Assembly: GCA_963676075.2 (NCBI GenBank)
Contig: CAXXNZ010000006.1
Span: 1 to 64,000, forward strand
DNA: 64,000 bases
Direction of reading: 5' to 3'
From: JAHJQZ01 sp963676075
GTDB taxonomy: Bacteria > Pseudomonadota > Alphaproteobacteria > Rhizobiales > Devosiaceae
Part shown: positions 15,704-23,448 of the stretch, one piece after another
How the letters are laid out: each line of letters opens with the position of its first letter
Numbering within the stretch: the stretch's first letter is position 1
Program-made: the position numbers and the translations under genes
The notes under the pieces: model-generated
Databases searched by the model: none
What the model saw: the letters and a program-made list of their open reading frames with translations, nothing else
Told to the model about the DNA's origin: nothing

Positions 15704-18382
15704 ATGGCACAATCTTCACTCGACAGCTTCAAATCCAGGAAAACTCTTTCGGTGGGCGGCAAGACCTATGTCTATTACTCGCTGCCCGACGCAGAAAAGA
15801 ACGGATTGCCGGGAATATCGCGGCTGCCGAACTCGATGAAGGTTGTACTCGAAAACCTGCTGCGCTTCGAGGACGGACGCACGGTCAAGAAGGAAGACAT
15901 CCTCGCCGTCGCCGAATGGCTCAAGACCCGCAAGTCCGACCATGAGATCCAGTATCGCCCGGCGCGCGTGCTGATGCAGGATTTCACCGGCGTTCCGGCG
16001 GTCGTCGATCTTGCCGCCATGCGTGACGCCACCGCCAAGCTCGGCGCCGATCCCCAGAAGATCAACCCGCTTGTGCCGGTCGACCTGGTCATCGATCACT
16101 CGGTCATGGTCGACAATTTTGGCACGGCGCTGGCATTCAAGTCCAATGTCGATCTCGAATACGAGCGCAATGGCGAGCGTTACGAGTTCCTCAGGTGGGG
16201 CCAGTCGGCCTTTGACAATTTCCGCGTCGTGCCGCCCGGCACCGGCATCTGCCACCAGGTCAATCTCGAATACCTCGCCCAGACCGTGTGGACCAAGGAC
16301 GAGGATGGCGAAACCATCGCCTATCCGGACACGCTTGTGGGCACGGACAGCCACACGACCATGGTCAACGGCCTGTCGGTTCTCGGTTGGGGCGTTGGCG
16401 GCATCGAGGCCGAAGCGGCCATGCTCGGCCAGCCGATCACCATGCTTATTCCGGAAGTCGTCGGCTTCAAGCTGACCGGCAAGATCGCCGAGGGCATCAC
16501 CGCCACCGACCTTGTGCTGACCGTTGTCGAAATGCTGCGCAAGAAGGGCGTTGTCGGCAAGTTCGTCGAATTCTACGGCCCGGGCCTCGACGTCCTCAGC
16601 CTTGAGGACCAGGCGACCATCGCCAATATGGCGCCCGAATACGGCGCCACCTGCGGCTTCTTCCCGATCGATACCGACACGCTCAACTATCTGACGACAT
16701 CCGGCCGAACCGCAGAGCGCGTGGCGCTGGTCGAGGCCTATGCCAAGGCGCAGGGCATGTATCGCGACAATGCCGCGCCGGAGCCGGTGTTCACCGACAC
16801 ACTCGAACTCGACCTCAATTCGGTCGTGCCGTCGATTTCCGGCCCGAAGCGTCCGCAGGACCGCGTCGTTCTCGCCGAGGCCGACGAGAAGTTCGCCGCG
16901 GCACTGGCCGGCGAATTCGCCAAGACCGACAGCCCCAAGGCCGCCGTCGCCGGCAGCGACTATTCGGTGACGCATGGCGATGTCGTTATTGCCGCCATCA
17001 CCTCGTGCACCAACACCTCCAACCCGTCCGTTCTGGTCGCGGCCGGGCTTGTCGCCCGCAAGGCGCGCGAACTCGGCCTTCACGTCAAGCCATGGGTCAA
17101 AACCTCGCTGGCCCCCGGATCGCAGGTCGTGACCGACTACCTGACCGCCTCGGGCCTACAGGACGATCTCGATGCCATGGGTTTCAACCTGGTCGGCTAT
17201 GGCTGCACCACCTGCATCGGCAATTCCGGACCTCTGCCGGAGCCGATCTCCAAGGCCGTGCAGGCCGAAGACCTGGTGGTGTGCTCGGTGCTTTCCGGCA
17301 ACCGCAATTTCGAAGGCCGGGTCAATCCGGACGTCAAGGCCAATTACCTCGCCTCGCCGCCACTTGTCGTCGCCTACGCACTTGCCGGCTCGATGACCCG
17401 CGACATCACCAGCGAACCTCTCGGAAAGGGCAAGGACGGTCAACTGGTGTATCTCAAGGACGTCTGGCCGACCAATGAAGAGGTTGCCGGCATCATCCGG
17501 CAAACGATCACGCCGCAGATGTTTACCTCGCGCTATTCCGACGTCTTCAAGGGCGACGCCAACTGGCAGGGGATCGAGGTCACCGGCGGCGAGACCTATG
17601 GCTGGAACTCGTCCTCGACCTATGTGCAGAACCCGCCCTATTTCGAGGGCCTCAGCATGGAACCCGAGGCTGTCACGGACATCGACAATGCCCGCATCCT
17701 CGGCCTGTTCCTTGATTCGATCACCACCGACCACATCTCGCCGGCCGGCTCGTTCAAGAAGGACACCCCGGCAGGCATCTATCTGACCGAGCGCCAGGTG
17801 CTGCCCAAGGATTTCAACTCCTACGGCTCGCGGCGCGGCAATCACGAAATCATGATGCGCGGCACTTTTGCCAATATCCGCATCAAGAACCAGATGGTGC
17901 CGGGCACCGAAGGCGGCTTCACCAAGGGTCCGGATGGCACGACCATGCCGATCTATGATGCCGCCATGGCCTATCAGGCCATCGGCACGCCGCTCGTGGT
18001 CTTTGCCGGCAAGGAATACGGCACCGGCTCGTCGCGTGACTGGGCCGCCAAGGGCACGCGCCTGCTCGGCGTGCGCGCCGTCATCGCCGAGAGCTTCGAG
18101 CGCATCCACCGTTCGAACCTGATCGGCATGGGCGTTCTGCCGCTGCAGCTCCCGGAAGGCCAGAGCTGGAAGAGCCTCGGGTTGACCGGCGACGAGACGG
18201 TGAGCATCGGCAATATCGAGGGGCTGTCGCCGCGCGCAACGGTTCCGGTGAGGATCGCCAAGTCCGACGGTTCGAACGCAGTCGTTGAAACGCTTTGTCG
18301 CATCGACACCGAAAACGAGCTCGACTACTACCGCAATGGCGGCATCCTCCACTACGTGCTGCGCAACCTCGTCGCAGCATGA
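15704..18382 (+). CDS. acnA: Aconitate hydratase AcnA
   Basis: An 892-residue [4Fe-4S] enzyme converting citrate to isocitrate in the TCA cycle. Cluster ligands are Cys435 in SCTNTSNPS and Cys501 and Cys504 in GYGCTTCIGN. The C-terminal swivel domain carries the GTGSSRDWAAKG active-site loop. Length is normal for the IRP/AcnA type. It is read divergently from ccmA with about 150 bases between. An intrinsic terminator follows at 18448, overlapping the next gene's start. Confidence 0.99.
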   Translation: MAQSSLDSFKSRKTLSVGGKTYVYYSLPDAEKNGLPGISRLPNSMKVVLENLLRFEDGRTVKKEDILAVAEWLKTRKSDHEIQYRPARVLMQDFTGVPAVVDLAAMRDATAKLGADPQKINPLVPVDLVIDHSVMVDNFGTALAFKSNVDLEYERNGERYEFLRWGQSAFDNFRVVPPGTGICHQVNLEYLAQTVWTKDEDGETIAYPDTLVGTDSHTTMVNGLSVLGWGVGGIEAEAAMLGQPITMLIPEVVGFKLTGKIAEGITATDLVLTVVEMLRKKGVVGKFVEFYGPGLDVLSLEDQATIANMAPEYGATCGFFPIDTDTLNYLTTSGRTAERVALVEAYAKAQGMYRDNAAPEPVFTDTLELDLNSVVPSISGPKRPQDRVVLAEADEKFAAALAGEFAKTDSPKAAVAGSDYSVTHGDVVIAAITSCTNTSNPSVLVAAGLVARKARELGLHVKPWVKTSLAPGSQVVTDYLTASGLQDDLDAMGFNLVGYGCTTCIGNSGPLPEPISKAVQAEDLVVCSVLSGNRNFEGRVNPDVKANYLASPPLVVAYALAGSMTRDITSEPLGKGKDGQLVYLKDVWPTNEEVAGIIRQTITPQMFTSRYSDVFKGDANWQGIEVTGGETYGWNSSSTYVQNPPYFEGLSMEPEAVTDIDNARILGLFLDSITTDHISPAGSFKKDTPAGIYLTERQVLPKDFNSYGSRRGNHEIMMRGTFANIRIKNQMVPGTEGGFTKGPDGTTMPIYDAAMAYQAIGTPLVVFAGKEYGTGSSRDWAAKGTRLLGVRAVIAESFERIHRSNLIGMGVLPLQLPEGQSWKSLGLTGDETVSIGNIEGLSPRATVPVRIAKSDGSNAVVETLCRIDTENELDYYRNGGILHYVLRNLVAA

Positions 18383-18447
18383 CGCACCAGTGAACAGGAA
18401 CGGCTTCAAGCCCATGTGAGTTTGAGTTGTTCGCCGCAAGGACTACA

Positions 18448-18483
18448 AGGGAACGCATGATATCGCGTTCCCTTTTTCTTTTT
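18448..18483 (+). terminator. Intrinsic terminator of acnA, overlapping the start of the next gene
   Basis: A perfect 9-bp stem AGGGAACGC / GCGTTCCCT (18448-18456 and 18465-18473) with an 8-base loop, followed by TTTTTCTTTTT. The 5' arm contains the ribosome site of the DUF1223 gene and the loop begins with its ATG at 18457. It can therefore end acnA transcripts and also hide the ribosome site in read-through RNA. Confidence 0.8.
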
Positions 18484-19182
18484 GTCGTAGCCCTTTTCTC
18501 GACCGCGCCCGTCGCGGCCGCGGAGCTTAAAACGAACCCCACGGCAGTGGTCGAACTGTTCACCTCGCAAGGGTGCTCGTCCTGCCCGCCGGCGGATGCG
18601 CTGCTGAGCGAGATCGGCGCGCGCAAGGATGTGATCGCGCTCGCCTATCACGTCGATTACTGGGACTACATCGGCTGGAAAGACACGTTCGGCGACGCCG
18701 CTTTTTCCCAATTCCAGCGGGACTATGCGGCGGCGCGCGGCAAGGCCCGCATCTATACCCCGCAATTGATGGTCAACGGCGCCGAAGACGTGGTCGGATC
18801 GCGGCGCGAGGATGTTGGCGCGGCGCTCGGCGGAGCAGAGTTGCCGATCCCGCTCTCGCTCGACGCGCACAACGGCATGTTGACGATTTCGGCCAAGGGC
18901 GACGAGCGGTTTGCCGAAGCCAAGATCTGGCTTGTCACCTTCAAGTCCGAGGCCGAGGTCGCTATCGGGCGCGGCGAGAACAAGGACAAGGTGATCGATT
19001 ACTCACATATCGCCCACGAGCGCCATATCGTCGGCATGTGGAACCCCGACACCGGTGCCGCTCTGATGCTGCCACTTGACGACGTGCTGGGTGCCGACTG
19101 CGACGGGGCCGCCGTCATCATTCAGCAGGACGCCAATGGCAAACCCGGCCATATTCTCGGCGGCGCCTCGTTCCTCAGATAG
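18457..19182 (+). CDS. DUF1223 family periplasmic thioredoxin-like protein
   Basis: A 241-residue exported protein of the DUF1223 family, which has a thioredoxin-like fold. The signal peptide (SLFLFVVALFSTAPVAAAE) probably ends at AAA-E. The motif FTSQGCSSCPPADALL, at about residues 40-55, gives the CxxC pair. Other landmarks are YHVDYWDYIGWKDTF and YTPQLMVNG, the latter containing the cis-proline. The start lies inside the acnA terminator hairpin. The upstream TTG alternative at 18427 would put an odd n-region before the signal peptide. Redox substrate unknown. Confidence 0.9.
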   Translation: MISRSLFLFVVALFSTAPVAAAELKTNPTAVVELFTSQGCSSCPPADALLSEIGARKDVIALAYHVDYWDYIGWKDTFGDAAFSQFQRDYAAARGKARIYTPQLMVNGAEDVVGSRREDVGAALGGAELPIPLSLDAHNGMLTISAKGDERFAEAKIWLVTFKSEAEVAIGRGENKDKVIDYSHIAHERHIVGMWNPDTGAALMLPLDDVLGADCDGAAVIIQQDANGKPGHILGGASFLR

Positions 19183-19219
19183 ACCGCCGGCACGGCGCGC
19201 TCCCCAGCCCGTTTCGCCA

Positions 19220-19256
19220 GAGCATTTCACTGTTTCACGGAAACAGTGAAATGCTC
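19220..19256. repeat. Perfect 17-bp palindrome with 3-base loop
   Basis: The arm GAGCATTTCACTGTTTC (19220-19236) is followed by the loop ACG and its exact reverse complement (19240-19256). It lies 37 bases after the DUF1223 stop and 14 bases before a copy of the dispersed palindromic repeat, whose arms share the GAGCATTTC end. No T-tract follows on either strand, so it is more likely a repeat-family half or an mRNA-end stabiliser than a terminator. Confidence 0.85.
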
Positions 19257-19270
19257 CAAGTTCTTGTTTT

Positions 19271-19321
19271 ATCGCATTTCCGGACGGTGAACCGGTGTCC
19301 ACTTCACCTGGAAATGCTCTA
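19271..19321 (-). repeat. Dispersed palindromic repeat, copy G
   Basis: Read on the minus strand it has outer arms AGAGCATTTCCAGG and CCGGAAATGCGA around the core GTGGACACCGGTTCACCG. It shares the family's ACCGGTT core. It sits between DUF1223 and the candidate small RNA. Confidence 0.75.
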
Positions 19322-19324
19322 CAG

Positions 19325-19500
19325 CCAAAACAAAACGCCCGTTCCTTTGCTGGGACGGACGCATTGAGTTCAAAGAGTGACTTGGAGGGGGTGGCTCCGG
19401 AGCGTCTGGATTGGGGGCTCATCACGCTCCGGAGCCGGTTACTGGAGGCAACGTGGTTTTGATACCGAGGCAATGGGGCCGAAGCGCGATAAGAATGTGA
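19325..19500 (-). ncRNA. Candidate small RNA (minus strand) with 13-bp hairpin and terminator
   Basis: Read on the minus strand there is a perfect 13-bp stem GGCTCCGGAGCGT / ACGCTCCGGAGCC (19424-19436 with 19393-19405). A single-stranded CCCCCTCC stretch follows, and then a terminator hairpin with TTTTGTTTTG at 19327-19362. A second CCTCC lies 5' of the first stem near 19445. Such exposed anti-Shine-Dalgarno stretches are typical of several alphaproteobacterial sRNA families. The 5' end is a guess and no promoter was identified. No good protein frame explains the conserved-looking structure. Confidence 0.45.
19327..19362 (-). terminator. Intrinsic terminator (minus strand) of candidate sRNA
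   Basis: On the minus strand CGTCCGTCCC (19352-19361) pairs with GGAACGGGCG (19336-19345), with one mismatch and one wobble, and TTTTGTTTTGG follows. No annotated minus-strand gene lies immediately upstream, which is why an unannotated transcript is suspected. Confidence 0.6.
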
Positions 19501-19647
19501 CAAAATCAGGGTATTTCGTCATAGCGTCCGGGGCTCTGCCGGTCCGGAGCGCGTTTGACGAAGGGAAATGCCCCTCACCCCCTTCCGCGTTGATTTTCCT
19601 GCTTGCAAGCATCGCCCAATGCGTCTTTCATGACATCAGTATGACAT

Positions 19648-19654
19648 GGGAGGT
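19648..19654 (+). promoter_or_regulatory. Ribosome site that points to a TTG start for DUF2794
   Basis: GGGAGGT lies six bases before the TTG at 19661. An ATG at 19646 is in frame, but this ribosome site would then fall inside its own coding region and nothing similar precedes it. Confidence 0.7.
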
Positions 19655-19660
19655 CGCGTC

Positions 19661-20074
19661 TTGGCTGAAAACCCCGAGATAGCACTCCGGCCGGCCGAGC
19701 CCGCGCTCCGGTCGGCCGAAATCGTCCCCTTCCCGACTTCGCCTGCCGAGCCCTCGGCGAAGCCGGCAAAACCCGTTGATATCGTCGCGTTCAACAAAAA
19801 GGAGCTGATGCTCCTGCTCAATGTTTATGGCCGCAAGGTCTCCGCTGGCGAGTGGCGCGACTATGCGCTGGACATGCTCAAGGACAGTGCGTTCTTCTCG
19901 ATCTTCCGGCGGACCTCGGAACGTCCGCAATATGTGGTCGAGAAAAATCCCAAGCTCAGGAACCGCCAGGGCCAGTTCACCGTGACCAATGCCGAAGGCC
20001 GGGTGCTGCGGCGCGGTCATGACCTTGAAAAGGTTCTGCGCGTTTTCGACCAGTCCCTGTCCGTGGTGAAATAG
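19661..20074 (+). CDS. DUF2794 domain-containing protein
   Basis: A 137-residue cytoplasmic protein of the DUF2794 family, common in alphaproteobacteria and uncharacterised. The first 40 residues are Pro/Ala-rich and probably disordered. The conserved part runs from VAFNKKELMLLLNVYGRKV to the end and includes EWRDYALDML, FSIFRRTSERPQYVVEKNPKLR and VLRRGHDLEKVLRVFD. The start is taken at TTG 19661 because of the well-placed GGGAGGT; the in-frame ATG at 19646 is the alternative. It may share the bidirectional terminator at 20257. Confidence 0.85.
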   Translation: MAENPEIALRPAEPALRSAEIVPFPTSPAEPSAKPAKPVDIVAFNKKELMLLLNVYGRKVSAGEWRDYALDMLKDSAFFSIFRRTSERPQYVVEKNPKLRNRQGQFTVTNAEGRVLRRGHDLEKVLRVFDQSLSVVK

Positions 20075-20256
20075 CCGGTTCCAATAGCCTGGACGCAACG
20101 CCTCATGACGGCGTGCCGGTTCGAATCGCAGACGCGAACAACCGACGACTCGAGCTCGCCGCCACGCGGGTCGAGACAACACAATTTTCGAAAAAGCCCG
20201 GATATCTGTTTTGGCGGGAAACCTTCATGCCGAAGCCCGCCGGCGCCAGCCCATGA

Positions 20257-20286
20257 AAAAAGGCCGCGGGGCGAACCCGCGGCCTC
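20257..20286 (-). terminator. Intrinsic terminator of the BAX-inhibitor-type gene
   Basis: A 10-bp perfect stem AGGCCGCGGG / CCCGCGGCCT with loop GCGAA. On the minus strand it is followed by TTTTTT and lies 23 bases after the stop of the membrane protein gene. On the plus strand TCGTTTT follows, so it may also stop transcripts of DUF2794. Confidence 0.85.
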
Positions 20287-20308
20287 GTTTTCCGGACAGT
20301 GCCCGCGA

Positions 20309-21034
20309 CTAGTTGCGGTTGCCGAACAGGCGCAACAGCATCAGGAACAGGTTGATGAAGTCGAGGTAAAGGCTCAGCGCGCCCATGACGGCGCCCTTTT
20401 TCAGCATCTCGCCGCCGAAGCTTTCGGAATAGGATTCCTTGATCTTCTGGGTGTCATAGGCGGTCAGGCCGACGAAGATCAGCACGCCGATGGCCGAAAT
20501 GGCCCAGTCGAGCGCCGAGGAGGCAAGGAAGATGTTGACGACCGAGGCAATGACCAGGCCGATCAGGCCCATGATCAGGAAGTTGCCGATGCCGGTGAGG
20601 TCGCGCTTGGTGGTGTAGCCGTAAAGGCTCATGGCACCGAATGTCGCCGCCGAGATGAAGAACACCTTGGTGATCGAGGCGCCGGTATAGACCAGGAAGA
20701 TCGAGCTGAGCGACAGGCCCATGACCCCGGCGAAGGCCCAGAACAGCAGTTGCGCCGTCGAGGCTGAAAGCTTGTTGATGCCGAAGCTCAGAACCAGCAC
20801 GAAGGCCAGCGGCGACAGCATGATCACCCAGGCAAGCGGGCTGGCATAAAGCAGCTCGGCATTGGACTGGCTGGACATGGCCCACTGTGAGGTGAACCAG
20901 GCGACAAGGCCGGTGATGACCAGTCCGGCGCCCATGTAGTTGTAGACGCGCAGCATGTAGCTGCGCAGACCCTCGTCGATCGCAACCGTTGAACCGGCAT
21001 GCGTCCTGAGAGTGTCACGTTCGTATTGAGCCAT
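20309..21034 (-). CDS. Bax inhibitor-1/YccA family membrane protein
   Basis: A 241-residue protein with seven hydrophobic segments, of the BI-1 (TMBIM/YccA) family of pH-sensitive Ca2+-leak-type membrane proteins. Landmarks are RSYMLRVYNYMGAGLVITGLVAW near residue 25 and the C-terminal GLTAYDTQKIKE, which holds the Asp of the family's proton-sensing pair. The start has a GGAAGGGA ribosome site. It is divergent from thpR and ends at a strong terminator. Confidence 0.93.
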   Translation of the reverse strand: MAQYERDTLRTHAGSTVAIDEGLRSYMLRVYNYMGAGLVITGLVAWFTSQWAMSSQSNAELLYASPLAWVIMLSPLAFVLVLSFGINKLSASTAQLLFWAFAGVMGLSLSSIFLVYTGASITKVFFISAATFGAMSLYGYTTKRDLTGIGNFLIMGLIGLVIASVVNIFLASSALDWAISAIGVLIFVGLTAYDTQKIKESYSESFGGEMLKKGAVMGALSLYLDFINLFLMLLRLFGNRN

Positions 21035-21083
21035 TGCATTTCCCTTCCAGAAAACAGTGCGAGGCAGCTTATGCCTCGGAATT

Positions 21084-21092
21084 TGTGGATAA
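21084..21092 (-). promoter_or_regulatory. Perfect DnaA-box 9-mer
   Basis: TTATCCACA on the minus strand, in the gap between the divergent BI-1-type and thpR genes, inside an AT-richer patch. It is a single site, so DnaA regulation of a neighbour or titration is possible. Chance occurrence cannot be excluded. Confidence 0.4.
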
Positions 21093-21226
21093 TATGAATA
21101 TGGCCTGGATCAATTACAAGACCATCAACTCGTCCGTGATCGAGATGAAGCGACACAAATTCGTGCTACAGTTGATTCGCGCGAATTCGCGGCCGGTCCG
21201 CGTCGCGGCAGGAAGGAGTCCATTCC

Positions 21227-21766
21227 ATGCCACGCCTGTTCACCGGACTTGAGATTCCCCATGATGTCGCTTTCGCCTTGTCGTTGAAAAAAGGCGGCCT
21301 GCCCGGCGCCCGCTGGATCGACAAGGACAATTATCACATCACGCTCCGCTATGTCGGCGAAGTCGACAATCGCACCGCCAACGAAGTCGCGGATGCGCTC
21401 GACAGGTTCACCGGCTTTGAAAGCTTCGTTTTAAGGCTCGACCATCTTGGTGCGTTCGGCGGCAACAAGCCGCGGGCATTGTTCGCCGGAGCCGGCGTCA
21501 ACGAGGCGCTGACGCGCCTGCATGCGTCCCAGGAGCGGGCGTTGCAACGCGTTGGCCTTGCGCCCGACAGCCGCAAGTTTGTGCCCCATGTCACCCTGGC
21601 CCGCCTCAAGACCACCTCTCCGGGAGAACTGGCCCGCTACCTTGAGGAAACACTGCGATTCGAGCCGTTGAGTTTCACGGTCGACCGTTTCGTGCTTTTT
21701 TCCTCGCGCGAATCCGTGGGCGGTGGGCCCTATATCGTCGAGGAATCCTATGAGCTTGCTGCTTGA
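21227..21766 (+). CDS. thpR: RNA 2',3'-cyclic phosphodiesterase
   Basis: A 179-residue 2H phosphoesterase (LigT/ThpR family) opening 2',3'-cyclic phosphates on RNA ends. Both catalytic HxTx motifs are present: His37-Ile-Thr39 in YHITLRYVGE and His121-Val-Thr123 in FVPHVTLARL. The start MPRLFTGLEIP matches the family and is preceded by a GGAAGGAG ribosome site. It stands alone. Confidence 0.95.
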   Translation: MPRLFTGLEIPHDVAFALSLKKGGLPGARWIDKDNYHITLRYVGEVDNRTANEVADALDRFTGFESFVLRLDHLGAFGGNKPRALFAGAGVNEALTRLHASQERALQRVGLAPDSRKFVPHVTLARLKTTSPGELARYLEETLRFEPLSFTVDRFVLFSSRESVGGGPYIVEESYELAA

Positions 21767-22057
21767 TTTGTCCCGGTTTTCCTTGGACGGCAACCGCCGT
21801 TGCCGGCAACCCATCCACGAGGGCATGAAAACTGTTACCCATGAATGGCTTGTTCACGCCTGATTAACCCAAAACCTGCCAAACCACTCATTGCGTCGTA
21901 GCGCCTAATTCATGTCAAATTTGCCGCTAATGTCGCGAAAGCTCGGCAGGAACGGGTACTCTTTGCCGCTTGGTAACCATGTGTGTGCGAGAGTTTTGCC
22001 GCCGCTTAGGGCTTTGATGTCCGCATCGAACAGGTTCGCACACGAGGAGACGTCGCA

Positions 22058-22630
22058 ATGGCATTGAGCAGGATTGGCTTCACCGGTTTGGCGCTGGTCG
22101 CCCTTTTTGGCGGCATTCAGGCGGCAGCGGCAGCCGAAGCGACAAAGCTCGGCACATTCAAGGACTGGACCGCCTGGCAGAGCACCGATGCCAATGGCAA
22201 GATCTGCTACATCTCCTCCAATCCGCAGGAGAAACTGCCGGCCAGCCTCGACCATGGCGATATCTACTTTTTCGTCATCAACCGCGAGAAAGCACCCGAT
22301 TTCTCCAATGGCAAGGACGGCTCGACCTTCCGGCCCTGGCATGGCGAGGTTCAGGCGCAGCTCGGTTACGCCATCAACCCCAATGGCAACCTGAGCGCCA
22401 ATATCGATGGCAAGGTCTACCCGATGCGCGGTGATACCAGCACGCAGAAGGCCATGTGGCTGGTCTCGGACGCCGACGAACCCGGATTCGTCAATGCCAT
22501 GAAGGCCGGCAGCAAGCTCACCGTCAAATCGACTTCGGCGCGCGGCAATGACACCACCTACACCTTCTCGCTTTCCGGCGTGACCGCAGCGATGAACCAG
22601 ATCGACAAGACTTGCCCCTACGGACTGTAA
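22058..22630 (+). CDS. Invasion-associated locus B (IalB) family protein, copy 1
   Basis: A 190-residue exported protein with a signal peptide (RIGFTGLALVALFGGIQAAAAAE). The IalB-like domain is marked by FKDWTAWQSTDANGKICYISSNP near residue 35, MWLVSDADEPGFVNAMKAGSKLTV near 140, and the ending TYTFSLSGVTAAMNQIDKTCP, where two Cys could form a disulfide. IalB in Bartonella is linked to erythrocyte invasion, but most Hyphomicrobiales members are simply periplasmic or outer-membrane-associated proteins. It has a GAGGAG ribosome site and is followed by a paralogue. Confidence 0.88.
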   Translation: MALSRIGFTGLALVALFGGIQAAAAAEATKLGTFKDWTAWQSTDANGKICYISSNPQEKLPASLDHGDIYFFVINREKAPDFSNGKDGSTFRPWHGEVQAQLGYAINPNGNLSANIDGKVYPMRGDTSTQKAMWLVSDADEPGFVNAMKAGSKLTVKSTSARGNDTTYTFSLSGVTAAMNQIDKTCPYGL

Positions 22631-22712
22631 CCGGACCACAACCTGTCGATTGCGGCGACGTTGATCTTTGCCCGGCGTCGTGGCAAGCAGAGGCAACACG
22701 AAAGGCCCCTGC

Positions 22713-23228
22713 ATGAGTGTTTCCTGGCCCGCCCGCATTGTCCTGGCAGTCTGCCTGATCGCCGCGTCCAGCACCGGTGCATTTGCCCAATCGGTTCGCC
22801 TGCTCGGCGATTTCAACGCCTGGTCGGCCTATGCCACCTCGGATTCGGCCGGCAAGATCTGCTTCGTGCTGTCAAAGCCTACCTCAACAGAGCCGAAGCC
22901 CGATGGCTATGGCCAGGCTTATCTCTATCTGACCCACCGTCCAGCCGAGCGTTTGCGCAACGAGCTCAATCTCGTTGCCGGCTACACGTTCAGCCCCGAT
23001 TCGGAAGCACAGATGCAGGTGGGAAGCCAGAGTTTCACGCTGTTCACCAGCGATGACGCCGCCTGGCTGCTCGACACCGACAGCGCCCAGGACGTAGCCG
23101 GCGCCATGCGTGCCGGGTCCTCGCTCGTGATCGAAGGTACCAATGAGCGCGGCATCAAGATCCGCCAGACCTTCTCGCTTTCCGGCGTCACGGCCGCCTC
23201 GCGGGCCATCGATGCGGAGTGCTACTAA
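22713..23228 (+). CDS. Invasion-associated locus B (IalB) family protein, copy 2
   Basis: A 171-residue exported paralogue of the preceding gene, 82 bases downstream. It has a signal peptide ending near AFA-QSVRLL, the matching FNAWSAYATSDSAGKICFVLSKP block, AWLLDTDSAQDVAGAMRAGSSLVI, and the shared ending TFSLSGVTAASRAIDAEC. Both Cys are conserved. The start at 22713 rather than 22668 gives a clean signal peptide with an AAAGG ribosome site. Clear tandem duplication with strong divergence, so the copies may bind different partners. Two palindromic repeats follow the stop. Confidence 0.85.
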   Translation: MSVSWPARIVLAVCLIAASSTGAFAQSVRLLGDFNAWSAYATSDSAGKICFVLSKPTSTEPKPDGYGQAYLYLTHRPAERLRNELNLVAGYTFSPDSEAQMQVGSQSFTLFTSDDAAWLLDTDSAQDVAGAMRAGSSLVIEGTNERGIKIRQTFSLSGVTAASRAIDAECY

Positions 23229-23280
23229 GCGCGTTTCCAGCAAAAGTGGGAACCGGTTTTGCGGTTCGGAAACGCGACCA
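23228..23280 (+). repeat. Dispersed palindromic repeat, copy A
   Basis: It begins at the last base of the IalB copy 2 stop codon. Arms GCGCGTTTCC and GGAAACGCG enclose AGTGGGAACCGGTTTTGCGGTTC, with the family ending GCGACCA. Confidence 0.8.
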
Positions 23281-23293
23281 TTCAAATGATCCA

Positions 23294-23344
23294 AGAGCGT
23301 TGTCAGAAAAAGTGGCCCCACTTTTTCGGTTCGACAGCGCGACC
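23294..23344 (+). repeat. Dispersed palindromic repeat, copy B
   Basis: It lies 13 bases after copy A in the same orientation. Arms AGAGCGTTGTC and GACAGCGCGACC enclose AGAAAAAGTGGCCCCACT. It lacks the ACCGG core of the other copies. Confidence 0.75.
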
Positions 23345-23448
23345 GGGAACAACTGCTTCCGCCCCATAGCCATTGACGCCACGTCTGGCGCGGCCTATGT
23401 CCCGTCCTTCCCGTTTTGCCCGTAAACCCTGTAGAAAGGTCGGCGCCG

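Noticed and set aside
15716..17083. 455-residue minus-strand frame inside acnA
   Set aside because: Opposite strand of a fully conserved aconitase; no supporting ribosome site or homology pattern.
19240..19256. parS site in the 17-bp palindrome
   Set aside because: TGTTTCACGGAAACA looks like parS missing the central GT; the spacing is wrong and the sequence is explained by the larger hairpin.
22058..23228. Virulence (erythrocyte invasion) genes
   Set aside because: IalB similarity alone does not show pathogenicity; the family is widespread in environmental Hyphomicrobiales and nothing else here suggests a host-invasion locus.
23228..23344. CRISPR-like repeats
   Set aside because: The two adjacent copies are imperfect palindromes about 50 bases long with only 13 bases between them, and single copies occur far away; no spacers or cas genes.
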